Assembly: GCF_009857445.1 (NCBI RefSeq)
Contig: NZ_WWCN01000020.1
Coordinates: forward strand, 1-64,000
DNA length: 64,000 bases
Reading direction: 5' to 3'
Source: Duganella flavida
GTDB taxonomy: Bacteria > Pseudomonadota > Gammaproteobacteria > Burkholderiales > Burkholderiaceae_D
The position numbers and the translations under genes are program-made. Below the pieces are notes generated by a model. The model was not told where the DNA came from. It did no database searches and worked only from the letters and a program-made list of their open reading frames with translations. This document shows, in pieces, positions 8,907-17,668 of this stretch (within the stretch, counting starts at the first letter, position 1; each line of letters starts with the position of its first letter).

Positions 8907-10340
8907 ATGTCGATTGAAGATTTCCTGCACCCCCTGCTGGCGGCGTACATCAATTCACCACAATGGCTGAAGGCCAGCGTTGGCCGCGTGTATGCGCTGG
9001 TGCCGGCCTCCTGGCGCCATGGCCCCGCTTACGGCCGCTACCTGGCCGAAGCCGGCGTCAGCGATCCGGTCGCGCTGAAAGCGCTGAGCCGCAGCAAGCT
9101 GGCCAGCACGCTGCGCTGGGCCATCGAGACGGTGCCGGCGTACGCCACCTACCGCCACCTGCTGGCCCAGCTGGACGATCCGGAAGCGGTGCTGCGCCAG
9201 TTGCCATTCACCAGCAAAGACGCTATCAAGCAGGCGCCCGAGGCTTACCTGTCGACTGCCATGGAGGCCAAGCATCGCTTCCCGACCTTTACCGGCGGCT
9301 CGACCTCGACCCCGATGAAGCTGTACTTGCAGCGCGGCGTGTCGCGCGCCAAGGAGCACGCCTTCGTCCAGTACTTCCACGACCGCGTCAAGCTGCGTCC
9401 GACCGATGTGGTGCTGGCCATGCGCGGACGCAATGTGCCGACCGTCAAGCGCGGCGGCGCCTTGTGGATGTATGAGCCGATCAAGCGCCACCTGATCCTC
9501 AGCACCGATCACCTGGAGCGCGAACACATGGCGGACTACGTCGAGGCCATGCGCCAGTGGAAGCCGCGCATCATCAGCGCCTTCCCGTCGGCTGCCTATC
9601 CGCTGGCGCGCTGGCTCAAGGAGCACCCGGCGCCCGAGGTCCAGGCGGGCATCGAAGCGGTGCTGCTGTTTTCCGAAAACGTCTACGACAACCAGAAGGC
9701 CCTGCTGGGCGAAGTGTTCGACTGCCCGGTGCTGCAGCATTACGGCCATACCGAGCGGGTACTGATGGCGGCTTCGATGCCGGACGATGAGCGCTGCTTC
9801 TTCTGGCCGCAGTACGGCCATTTCGAGCTGGTTGACCCGCAGGGCGAAGTGATCACCACGCCTGGCGTGCTGGGCGAAATCGTCGGCACCGGTTTTGATA
9901 ACCAGGTCATGCCGTTCGTGCGTTACCGCACGGGCGACATGGCGGTGCTGTCGGCCCAGCCGCATCCGCTGCTGCCGGGTTACCCGGCGGTGGAGCGGAT
10001 CGAGGGCCGCCTGCAGGAATTCCTGGTGTGCCACGACCACCGCCTGATTTCGATCTGCACCATGGGCGCCGCGCACTTCTCCGAGATTGCCGACTTTGAG
10101 CAGATCCAGTACGAGCAGTCGCAGCCCGGCCATTTCGTGCTCAACGTAGTGACCCGCAAGCCGCTGTCGGACGAGGTGCGCGCACGCATCGCCCACGCGG
10201 TGGAAGAAAAGACCCAGGGCGGCTGCACGGCCGAGGTGCAAGTGGTCGGGGAGCTGACGCGCACCAAGAACGGCAAGCTGCGCATGCTGGTCCAGCACCT
10301 GGACATCAGCCAGTACTTCGGCGCCGCGTGCATCGATTAG
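8907..10340 (+). CDS. CapK-like adenylate-forming protein (phenylacetate-CoA ligase family)
   Basis: A 477-residue member of the PaaK/CapK branch of adenylate-forming enzymes. Visible motifs are FTGGSTSTPMKLYL (nucleotide-binding loop), HYGHTER (A5-like motif), YRTGDMA (A7-like) and, near the end, TRTKNGKLRMLV, which contains the A10 lysine. Family members in capsule loci are thought to activate an acyl or amino acid for transfer to the polymer, but the substrate is unknown here. AAGGAG at 8896-8901 supports ATG 8907. The gene sits between two glycosyltransferases with short gaps, so it belongs to the same operon. Similar proteins occur in other PEP-CTERM/EPS loci. Confidence 0.82.
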   Translation: MSIEDFLHPLLAAYINSPQWLKASVGRVYALVPASWRHGPAYGRYLAEAGVSDPVALKALSRSKLASTLRWAIETVPAYATYRHLLAQLDDPEAVLRQLPFTSKDAIKQAPEAYLSTAMEAKHRFPTFTGGSTSTPMKLYLQRGVSRAKEHAFVQYFHDRVKLRPTDVVLAMRGRNVPTVKRGGALWMYEPIKRHLILSTDHLEREHMADYVEAMRQWKPRIISAFPSAAYPLARWLKEHPAPEVQAGIEAVLLFSENVYDNQKALLGEVFDCPVLQHYGHTERVLMAASMPDDERCFFWPQYGHFELVDPQGEVITTPGVLGEIVGTGFDNQVMPFVRYRTGDMAVLSAQPHPLLPGYPAVERIEGRLQEFLVCHDHRLISICTMGAAHFSEIADFEQIQYEQSQPGHFVLNVVTRKPLSDEVRARIAHAVEEKTQGGCTAEVQVVGELTRTKNGKLRMLVQHLDISQYFGAACID

Positions 10341-10348
10341 GCGCGGCG

Positions 10349-11455
10349 ATGCAAGCAGATGCAGCGTGGCCGGCCGGCCAGGTCTTAATGTTCAGCACGG
10401 ACGCCAGCGGCCGCGGCGGCGTGGCCGCCGTGGTGGCCGGCCTGGCGCAAGCGCCATTTGCCGCGCAACACGGCGTCGAGCTGGTGGCCAGCCACCGCGA
10501 TGGCGGCGCCTGGACCAAGTTGCGCTCGTTTGGCGGCGCGCTGGCAACCCTGTTGTGGCGCTGCTGCGTGGCGCGGCCCGCCATCGTCCACGTGCATACC
10601 GCCTCGCGCGCCAGCTTCCTGCGCAAGTCGCTGCTGCTGGCGGTAGCGCGGCGCTTCGGCTGCCGCACCGTGCTGCATTTGCATGGCGGCGGCTTTGCCG
10701 ACTACACCGAGCAGGCCGGTCCGCTGTTGCGCCGCTGGATACAGCACAGCTTCAGCCGCGCCAGCGCCGTGCTGGTGCTGTCCGATAGCTGGGCCGAGTT
10801 TGTGGCCGGGATGGCGCCGGCAGCGGCGGTAACGGTATTGCCGAATGCGGTGGTGTTGCCGCCGCCGGTGGCGCCGGAAGGACGCCAGCCGGGCCGGGTG
10901 CTGTTCCTCGGCCGCGCTGAAACCGCCAAGGGCATCGATGACTTGCTGGTCGCCTTGGCGGCGTTGGCGCCGTCGCGGCCGCAACTGCAACTGGTGCTGG
11001 GCGGCGACGGCGACCTGGAGCGGGTCAGCGCGCGCGCGGCCGAACTGGGTCTGAAGGACGTGCTGCAGCTGCGCGGCTGGCTGAGCCGCGAACAAGTGGC
11101 GCAGGAGCTGGCCCAGGCCACCTTGCTGGTGCTGCCGTCCTACCGCGAAGGCCTGCCGATGGCGCTGCTCGAAGCGATGGCGTGCAGCTGCCCGGTGGTG
11201 GCCACGCCGGTGGGCGGCATCCCGCAGCTAGTGGCCGATGGCGAAAATGGATTATTGGTGGCGCCCGGCGATGTACCGGCGCTGACGGCCGCACTGGCGG
11301 CATTGCTGGACGATGCAGACCTGTGCGCGCGCCTCGGTGCGCGCGGCCGCGCGACCATCGAGGCCGGCTACAGCAGCACGGCCATGACGGCCACGCTGGC
11401 CGGCGTGTATGCGCGCCTGCGCGGCGAGGTAAAAGGGCATGATGGCAGCAACTAA
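10349..11455 (+). CDS. Glycosyltransferase family 4
   Basis: About 368 residues of GT-B fold. It opens with LMFSTDASGRGGVAAVV, the usual GT4 glycine-rich acceptor motif. The second half shows VLFLGRAETAKGIDDLL, LGGDGDLE and YREGLPMALLEAMA with the conserved glutamates, then VGGIPQLV. GTG 10328 would overlap the previous stop; ATG 10349 lies 8 bases after it with a weak AGG, so the start is uncertain by seven codons. It is co-directional and tightly packed, and overlaps the next gene by 17 bases. The sugar specificity is unknown. Confidence 0.86.
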   Translation: MQADAAWPAGQVLMFSTDASGRGGVAAVVAGLAQAPFAAQHGVELVASHRDGGAWTKLRSFGGALATLLWRCCVARPAIVHVHTASRASFLRKSLLLAVARRFGCRTVLHLHGGGFADYTEQAGPLLRRWIQHSFSRASAVLVLSDSWAEFVAGMAPAAAVTVLPNAVVLPPPVAPEGRQPGRVLFLGRAETAKGIDDLLVALAALAPSRPQLQLVLGGDGDLERVSARAAELGLKDVLQLRGWLSREQVAQELAQATLLVLPSYREGLPMALLEAMACSCPVVATPVGGIPQLVADGENGLLVAPGDVPALTAALAALLDDADLCARLGARGRATIEAGYSSTAMTATLAGVYARLRGEVKGHDGSN

Positions 11456-13442
11456 CAACAACACCAGCCGGCTGCGCTGGCTGATCCGCCGCCTGAGCCG
11501 GATTTCCCCGGCCGAGGTGCCCTACCGCGTGCACGGTGTGCTGCGCGCTGCCGCCCAGGGCCGTGGCTGGTTTGACGCCGCGCGGGTGCCGCCGGCGATG
11601 GCCGATGCCGCCTATGGCGCGCCATGGGTGGCGCTGCCCAGCGAGCGCTGCGGCCAGGCCGAGGTGCTGGCTGCAGCCGACGCCCTGATCGCGCATGGCG
11701 TGCCGGTATTCGATACCGTGGTGCCGCTCAATGACGGCAGTCCCGACTGGAACCGCGACCCCAAGACCGGTACCGCGATTCCGCTCAGCTTTGGCCTTGA
11801 CATCGACTTCCGCCATCTGGGCGAGGTCGACATCAAATACCTGTGGGAGCTCAACCGCCACGTGTGGTGGGTGCCGCTGGCCCAGGCCTGGCAATGGAGC
11901 GGCCACCCCCGCTACCTGGAACTGCTGGGCCGCTTGCTCGACAGCTGGCTGGCCGCTTGCCCGTACGCGCGCGGCGCCAACTGGTCGTCGCCGGTCGAGC
12001 ATGGCATTCGCCTGATCAACTGGAGCATCGTCTGGCACCTGGTGGGCGGCGCCGAGTCGCCGCTGTTTGCCGGCGCCGCCGGCCAGCAACGGCTGGCGCG
12101 CTGGCTGGACAGCATTTACCAGCACATCCGCTTTGCCAGCGACAACTACTCCTTCCATTCCTCGTCCGACAATCACCTGATCGGCGAAGCGGCCGGAGTG
12201 GTGGTGGGCGCCGTTACCTGGGACCGCTGGCGGCCGGTGCGCGCGCTGGCCGAGCGCGCCGAGCGCATTCTGGAAGAGGAGATGGTCAAGCAGTTTGCCG
12301 CTGATGGCGTCAACCTCGAACAGGCGCTGTGCTATCACAAGTTTTCGCTGGAATTCCTGCTGGCCGCGCGACTGTCTGTCGCTGCTGGCGGGCGCCGCTT
12401 CAGTGCTGCCTTCGACCAGCGCCTGCACGCCGCGCTGCTGTTCATGGCAGCCATGCTGGACCGCCACGGCCGGGTAGCGCCGATCGGCGACGCCGACGAT
12501 GGCAAGGTGTTCCGCCTGCTGGGCGATGGCGCCCGCACGCCTTATGAAGCCATGCTGGCGGCAGGCGCTCGCCTGCTGCAGGCGCCGCTGCTGGACGCCA
12601 AGCTGGCGGCGCTCGATAGTGCCGCCACGCCGGCGCGCAGCAGCCTGCTGGTGCCGGCCGCAGTGCCGGTCGACAGCCCGGCACAGTGGCCGCAATGGTT
12701 TGCCGAAGGCGGCTATCTGGTGACCGACCACGGCGCCGCCGCCGACGCGCCGCTGCGCCTGATCATGGATATCGGCCCGCTCGGCTACAACCGCATTGCC
12801 GGCCATGGCCATGCTGATGCGCTGGCGTTGTTGCTGGCGGCCGAGGGGGAGGATTTCCTGATCGATCCCGGCACTTATTGCTACAACGCCGCGCCAGCGC
12901 TGCGCCATTACTTCCGCGGCACCAGCGCCCACAATACGGTGCAGATCGACGGCAGCGACCAGTCGGTATATGGCGGCAGCTTCCTGTGGCTGCGCGATAT
13001 TGCCAGCCGCATGCACACCTACCAGGACGATGGCGTGCAGCTGGACCTTGAAGCCAGCCACGACGGCTACCTGCGACTGGACGACCCGCTGCGCCATGTG
13101 CGCGCGCTGCAGCTGGACCGCAGCGCCGGTACGCTGGCGGTGACCGACCGCTTCGAGTGCCAGGCCGCCCACCAGGCCGCGCTGCACTGGCACTTTGCCG
13201 CCCATTGCCGCATCGAGCGCGACGGCGAGGCCTGGCTGGTGCATGGCCGCGCCGTCAGCCTGCGCGTGGAAATCGATGCGCCCGGCTGCAGCATCACCCT
13301 GGTGCAGGGCCAGGAAATGCCGCCGCTGGGCTGGAGCTCGCCGCGCTTTTACGAGCGCGAAGCCAGCCCGGTGCTGCGCGTCGCCGGCCCGGTTGATGCC
13401 ACTACCCGCCTGCGCAGCCGCTTCACGCTGATCAAGCATTGA
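11439..13442 (+). CDS. Heparinase II/III family protein
   Basis: A 667-residue alginate-lyase/heparinase-like protein. Residues 1-370 form the alpha/alpha-toroid part with motifs such as INWSIVWHL and SDNHLIGEAAG. The C-terminal beta-sandwich carries the family hallmark GHGHADALAL followed by FLIDPGTYCY. Heparinase II/III enzymes cleave uronic-acid polysaccharides by beta-elimination. The operon makes a hexosaminuronic acid, so the plausible substrate is the locus's own polymer or its lipid-linked intermediates. No signal peptide is visible (the N-terminus is basic and polar), so it may act in the cytosol or leave by an unusual route. The start overlaps the preceding gene by 17 nt. Confidence 0.85.
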   Translation: MMAATNNNTSRLRWLIRRLSRISPAEVPYRVHGVLRAAAQGRGWFDAARVPPAMADAAYGAPWVALPSERCGQAEVLAAADALIAHGVPVFDTVVPLNDGSPDWNRDPKTGTAIPLSFGLDIDFRHLGEVDIKYLWELNRHVWWVPLAQAWQWSGHPRYLELLGRLLDSWLAACPYARGANWSSPVEHGIRLINWSIVWHLVGGAESPLFAGAAGQQRLARWLDSIYQHIRFASDNYSFHSSSDNHLIGEAAGVVVGAVTWDRWRPVRALAERAERILEEEMVKQFAADGVNLEQALCYHKFSLEFLLAARLSVAAGGRRFSAAFDQRLHAALLFMAAMLDRHGRVAPIGDADDGKVFRLLGDGARTPYEAMLAAGARLLQAPLLDAKLAALDSAATPARSSLLVPAAVPVDSPAQWPQWFAEGGYLVTDHGAAADAPLRLIMDIGPLGYNRIAGHGHADALALLLAAEGEDFLIDPGTYCYNAAPALRHYFRGTSAHNTVQIDGSDQSVYGGSFLWLRDIASRMHTYQDDGVQLDLEASHDGYLRLDDPLRHVRALQLDRSAGTLAVTDRFECQAAHQAALHWHFAAHCRIERDGEAWLVHGRAVSLRVEIDAPGCSITLVQGQEMPPLGWSSPRFYEREASPVLRVAGPVDATTRLRSRFTLIKH

Positions 13443-13459
13443 CATACACAAGGACAGGC

Positions 13460-14488
13460 ATGCGCATCTGGTTTGAACTGACGAACTCACCGCACATCAA
13501 TATGTTTGCGGCGATGATCCGCGACCTCGAGCGCGAGCACGAGGTCATCATCACCTGCCGGCCGCTGGCCAACACCATCGACCTGCTGGACCTGCACGGC
13601 TTCAAGTACGAAGTGGTGGGCCAGCACTATGGCGGCAAGCTGTCGGCCAAGCTGTTTGGCTTCCCGGTGCGGGTGTGGCAGCTGTGCCGCTTCCTGGCCG
13701 GCAAGCGCGTCGACGTCGCCATTTCGCAAAGCTCGTTCCACTCGCCGGTGGTGGCGCGGCTGATGGGCATCCCGTCGATCTACATGAATGACAACGAACA
13801 CGCCATGGGCAATATTCCGGCCTTCATTTGCGCCAAGCGCATCATGGTGCCGGAATTCCTCAGCATGGAAAAGCTGCGCAAGCAGTGGGCCAATCCGCGC
13901 AAGGTGCTGCCTTACCCGGGTGTCAAGGAAGGCCTGTACCTGTGGGAGCTGGACCAGCGCCTGGCGCAGGCGGTGCGGCCGCCGCGCGATCCGGCGGCGC
14001 GCAAGAAAGTCTATCTGCGTCCCGAACCGTGGACGGCCCAGTACTACAAGGGCAGCCGCAACTTCCTTGATGAGCTGGTGCTGGGCCTGAAGGACCAGGT
14101 CGACGTGGTGCTGCTGCCGCGCGGCAAAGAGCAGGGCGTGCACTACCAGGACGCCCGCTTTGGCGGCGTGCAGGTGGTGACCACCGCGCTTGACATCGCC
14201 GACATTGCGCCCGACTGCGATCTGTTTATCGGCGCCGGCGGCACCATGACGCGCGAGATGGCGGTGCTCGGCGTGCCGACCATCTCGGTCTACCAGGATG
14301 AATTGCTGGACGTCGACCAGCACCTGCTGCAACAAAACGCCTTCCTGCACCGGCCGCAGCTGACGGCAGCGCAGGCGCTGGATTACCTGCAGCGCGCCGC
14401 CCAGCAGCCGCCCAACCGCGGCCTGCTGGAAAAAGGCAAGCAAGCCTATGCACTGGTAAAACAGACCTTATTGAATCGCGCGGCCTGA
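13460..14488 (+). CDS. DUF354 family protein (GT-B-like)
   Basis: A 342-residue protein of the DUF354 family, recognised from its start RIWFELTNSPHINMF and from GAGGTMTREMAVLGVPT, which resembles the donor site of GT-B/WecB-like enzymes. The biochemical role is not established. Its position between glycosyltransferases and sugar-nucleotide genes suggests transfer or epimerisation of a nucleotide sugar. ATG 13460 is chosen because AAGGAC precedes it by five bases; the frame extends upstream to 13439 into the end of the heparinase-like gene. Confidence 0.75.
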   Translation: MRIWFELTNSPHINMFAAMIRDLEREHEVIITCRPLANTIDLLDLHGFKYEVVGQHYGGKLSAKLFGFPVRVWQLCRFLAGKRVDVAISQSSFHSPVVARLMGIPSIYMNDNEHAMGNIPAFICAKRIMVPEFLSMEKLRKQWANPRKVLPYPGVKEGLYLWELDQRLAQAVRPPRDPAARKKVYLRPEPWTAQYYKGSRNFLDELVLGLKDQVDVVLLPRGKEQGVHYQDARFGGVQVVTTALDIADIAPDCDLFIGAGGTMTREMAVLGVPTISVYQDELLDVDQHLLQQNAFLHRPQLTAAQALDYLQRAAQQPPNRGLLEKGKQAYALVKQTLLNRAA

Positions 14489-14522
14489 CCGCTTCCCCCA
14501 CATTAGATTGAGGAAAAATCAC

Positions 14523-15617
14523 ATGATACGTCTCGCCGTAGTAGGACTGGGCAAAATGGGCTTGTCGCACCACGCGATGATCAACGCGCACGCGCGCGTC
14601 AAAGTGGCGGCGGTATGTGACGCCACCGGCTATGTGCTCGATGTGCTGAACAAATATACCGGGGTGCCGACCTACACCGATTTCGACGCCATGCTGCGCG
14701 AAGTCGAACTGGACGCCATCATCATTGCCACGCCGTCGTCCATGCACGCGCGCATGGTGCGCGCCGCGCTGGAGAAAAACCTGCACGTGTTTTGCGAAAA
14801 GCCGTTTTGCCTGGACAACGCCGAGGGTGAGGAACTGACCCGCCTGGCGCAGGAAAAAGGCCTGGTCAACCAGGTCGGCTACCACTACCGCTTTGTCGGC
14901 GCCTTCCAGGAAGTCAAGCGCCTGCTGGAACTGGACGCCATCGGCGAAGTGACCCACATGCTGGCCGAAGCCTATGGCCCGGTGGTGCTGAAACCGAAGG
15001 GGTCGACCTGGCGTACCCAGCGTTCCGAAGGCGGCGGCTGCCTGTATGATTATGCGGCCCACCCGCTCAACCTGCTGACCTGGTACTTTGGCGCGCCGCG
15101 CGGCGTCGGTGGCTCGGTGCTCAACAAGATCTTCTCGGCCGATACCGACGATGAAGTGTTTTCCACCCTGTACTTCGACGGCGGCAAGAGCGCCCAGCTG
15201 TCGGTCAACTGGAGCGATGAATCGTTCCGCAAGATGAGCACCAAGATCTCGATCTGGGGCAAACAGGGCCGCATCGTCGCCGACCGCCAGGAAGTGCAGG
15301 TCTACCTGCGCCAGGCCGATGGCCTGCCAGCGCCGTACCGCCAGGGCTGGAACGTGCGCTACACTACCGAGCTCACCGAGCCGGTCGATTTCTACCTGCG
15401 CGGCGAGGAGTACTCGGCGCAGCTGGACTACTTCGTCCGCTGTATCGAAGGGAAAGGCGCGGCCGACAACGTCAACTCGTTTGCTTCGGCGGCCGCCACC
15501 GACCGCGTGATTTCGCAGCTGATTGCGGACGCTGCCAAGGGACCGTCGCTGCTCGATGGCGATGCCTTGCCAGAGGCGCCCAAAAAGAAGAAGGGTTTCT
15601 TCTTCGGCAGCCGCTGA
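14523..15617 (+). CDS. Gfo/Idh/MocA family oxidoreductase
   Basis: A 364-residue NAD(P)-dependent oxidoreductase. The N-terminal Rossmann motif is VVGLGKMGLSHHAMI, and the family EKPFC motif carries the catalytic lysine. The C-terminal domain has GGCLYDYAAHPLNLL, with a conserved His. In polysaccharide loci such enzymes often oxidise a UDP-sugar at C3 before amination (WbpB-like), but no aminotransferase partner is visible here. The C-terminus ends in a basic KKKKGFFFGSR tail, which is unusual and might contact membrane or a partner. GAGGAAAA at about 14510 supports ATG 14523. Confidence 0.85.
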   Translation: MIRLAVVGLGKMGLSHHAMINAHARVKVAAVCDATGYVLDVLNKYTGVPTYTDFDAMLREVELDAIIIATPSSMHARMVRAALEKNLHVFCEKPFCLDNAEGEELTRLAQEKGLVNQVGYHYRFVGAFQEVKRLLELDAIGEVTHMLAEAYGPVVLKPKGSTWRTQRSEGGGCLYDYAAHPLNLLTWYFGAPRGVGGSVLNKIFSADTDDEVFSTLYFDGGKSAQLSVNWSDESFRKMSTKISIWGKQGRIVADRQEVQVYLRQADGLPAPYRQGWNVRYTTELTEPVDFYLRGEEYSAQLDYFVRCIEGKGAADNVNSFASAAATDRVISQLIADAAKGPSLLDGDALPEAPKKKKGFFFGSR

Positions 15618-15657
15618 GCCGGCCTCATCCCCTCTACCGCCTACTTGGAGCAGCAAA

Positions 15658-16536
15658 ATGGATCGTTTGTTATTTGGTGATAATCAGTTCTTCGGCGTCA
15701 ACCACATGTCGGAGGAAAAGGCGCGCGCCCAGGCGATGCGCTTCCAGGACACCGGCGCCATCATCGAGGTGCTGGACCATGCCTACGACGAAGGGGTGCA
15801 ATCCTTCATGTGCACCACCCACGACCGCATCGCCGAGGTGTGCGACCACATGCGCGCCAACCCGGAGCGCTACCGCGACTTCAAATTCATGCCGTGCATG
15901 CCGTACGCCCATAAGTACGCCAACGCGGTGACCGAGGACGGCATGCTGGGCGCGCTCAAGCGCTTCATGCCGGACGAGGGCTTGTTCAATGCCGCCCTGC
16001 GCGGCGGCATGTCGCTGGCCACCAAGGATATCGAAGGTATCACCACCTTGTTGATCGACGCAGAAATGAAGATGTTTGCCGGCCTGCAGACGCCGGTGAT
16101 CTTCCTGCAGAACGTGGTGGTGGACCTGCTGCTGGGCCTGGGCTTCAAGGATGCGTTCCGCATCTTTGCCGAGCACGTGCGCAAGCGCTACAACGCCGAA
16201 CCGGGCTTCATCACCATGAACCTGCCGAAGCTGCTGGACGTGCTGGACGAGCTGGGCATCGAGAACCCTATCGTCTGCGCCAACATCAACAAGATCGGCT
16301 TCCGCATGTCGGGCGGCTTCGAGGCCTACCAGGCCGCGTTGCGCGACCGCAAATTCCGTGCGATTGCCATGTCGGTGTTTGCTTCCGGCGCGATTGCGCC
16401 GAAAGAGGCGATTGAGTGGGTGTGCGACCAGCCGAATATCGAGTCCATCGTGTTTGGCGCCTCCAGCCGCGGCAATATCCGCAACACGCGCGAGCTGGTC
16501 GAGCGCCATTGGCCGGACACCAAGGCGGCGGCATGA
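15658..16536 (+). CDS. Aldo/keto-reductase-like TIM-barrel protein of unknown function
   Basis: A 292-residue protein. I recognise only a general resemblance to the aldo/keto reductase barrel: an N-terminal LLFGDNQFFGVNH strand and a C-terminal IVFGASSRGNIRNTRELVE segment like the nucleotide-binding end of that fold. A clear Asp-Tyr-Lys-His catalytic set is not obvious, so it may be a barrel with another activity. TTGGAG at 15645-15650 fixes the start at ATG 15658, though the frame is open upstream to 15523. The stop overlaps the wecB start as ATGA, implying translational coupling and a linked role in nucleotide-sugar metabolism. Confidence 0.65.
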   Translation: MDRLLFGDNQFFGVNHMSEEKARAQAMRFQDTGAIIEVLDHAYDEGVQSFMCTTHDRIAEVCDHMRANPERYRDFKFMPCMPYAHKYANAVTEDGMLGALKRFMPDEGLFNAALRGGMSLATKDIEGITTLLIDAEMKMFAGLQTPVIFLQNVVVDLLLGLGFKDAFRIFAEHVRKRYNAEPGFITMNLPKLLDVLDELGIENPIVCANINKIGFRMSGGFEAYQAALRDRKFRAIAMSVFASGAIAPKEAIEWVCDQPNIESIVFGASSRGNIRNTRELVERHWPDTKAAA

Positions 16537-17630
16537 AAACCCTCTACCTGGTCGCCGGCGCCCGGCCGAATTTCATGAAGATCGCTCCCATCGTGCGGGC
16601 GCTGCAGGGCCATGCGCGGCTGCGCTTCAAGATCATCCACACCGGCCAGCACTACGACCGCGAGATGAACGAGGTGTTCTTCGAGGAACTGGGCATTCCC
16701 CAGCCTGACCTGTTCATGGGCGCTGGCGGCGGCAGCCACGCCGAGCAGACCGCCAAGATCATGCTCGGCTTTGAGCAGCTGTGCGTGGCCGAGCGGCCTG
16801 ACGCGGTGCTGGTGGTGGGCGACGTCAATTCGACGCTGGCCTGCTCCATCGTCGCCAAAAAGCTCACCATCCCGGTGGCCCACGTCGAGGCCGGCCTGCG
16901 GAGCGGCGACATGACCATGCCGGAAGAAATCAACCGGCTGGTGACCGACAGTATTTCGGACTGGTTCTTTGTCACCGAGCCCAGCGCCGTCAGCCACTTG
17001 CAGCGCGAGGGCAAGCCGGACGCGGCCATCCACTACGTCGGCCACGTGATGGTCGACAACGTGCTCTACCAGGCCGAGCAGTTGGCGCGCAGCGACACCA
17101 GCGCGCTGGCCGGCGACGACTACAAGCGCGCCCATGCGCGTTATGGTGTGGTCACCCTGCATCGTCCGAGCAATGTCGACAGCGCCGAGATGATGGCGCG
17201 CATCGGCGGCGCGCTGACGGCGATTGCCGCTGATCTGCCGCTGATCTTCCCGGTCCACCCGCGCACCCGCGCCAACCTGGAACGCTTCGGCATCGATCTC
17301 GGCCCCAACATCACGCTGGTGGGGCCGCAAGCCTACATGGCCTTCCTCAACCTGTGGAAGGATGCGGCGGTGGTGTTGACCGACAGCGGCGGCCTGCAGG
17401 AAGAAACCACGGCGCTGGGCGTGCCGTGCGTGACCATCCGCGAAAACACCGAACGCCCGGTCACGGTGGACCAGGGCAGCAATGTGTTGGCCGGTACTGA
17501 TCCGGCCGTGATCCAGGCCGAAGTGGCCAGGATCCTGGCCGGACAAGGCAAGCAGGGCCGCCGTCCCGACCTGTGGGATGGCCAGGCGGCGCAGCGTATC
17601 GTCGCTGTGCTGGACGGCCAGTTGCGGTAG
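16533..17630 (+). CDS. wecB: UDP-N-acetylglucosamine 2-epimerase, non-hydrolysing
   Basis: This enzyme interconverts UDP-GlcNAc and UDP-ManNAc, a precursor for ManNAc or ManNAcA residues. The 365 residues have the family length. Motifs include ARPNFMKIAPIV at the start, HTGQHYDREMNEVFF, VVGDVNSTLA, HVEAGLRSGDM, MPEEINRLVTD, TLHRPSNVD and DSGGLQEE, all standard for WecB/MnaA. ATG 16533 is chosen because the homologous N-terminus KTLYLVAGARPN begins there and it overlaps the preceding stop by four bases. Confidence 0.93.
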   Translation: MKTLYLVAGARPNFMKIAPIVRALQGHARLRFKIIHTGQHYDREMNEVFFEELGIPQPDLFMGAGGGSHAEQTAKIMLGFEQLCVAERPDAVLVVGDVNSTLACSIVAKKLTIPVAHVEAGLRSGDMTMPEEINRLVTDSISDWFFVTEPSAVSHLQREGKPDAAIHYVGHVMVDNVLYQAEQLARSDTSALAGDDYKRAHARYGVVTLHRPSNVDSAEMMARIGGALTAIAADLPLIFPVHPRTRANLERFGIDLGPNITLVGPQAYMAFLNLWKDAAVVLTDSGGLQEETTALGVPCVTIRENTERPVTVDQGSNVLAGTDPAVIQAEVARILAGQGKQGRRPDLWDGQAAQRIVAVLDGQLR

Positions 17631-17668
17631 CATACGGTAAGTAAAATAAGCGCAAACAAGGGGTGGCG

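Noticed and set aside
11025..13490. 821-codon open frame on the minus strand
   Set aside because: It lies opposite the GT4 and heparinase-like genes, has low-complexity His/Arg/Gln-rich composition, and arises from high-GC codon bias.
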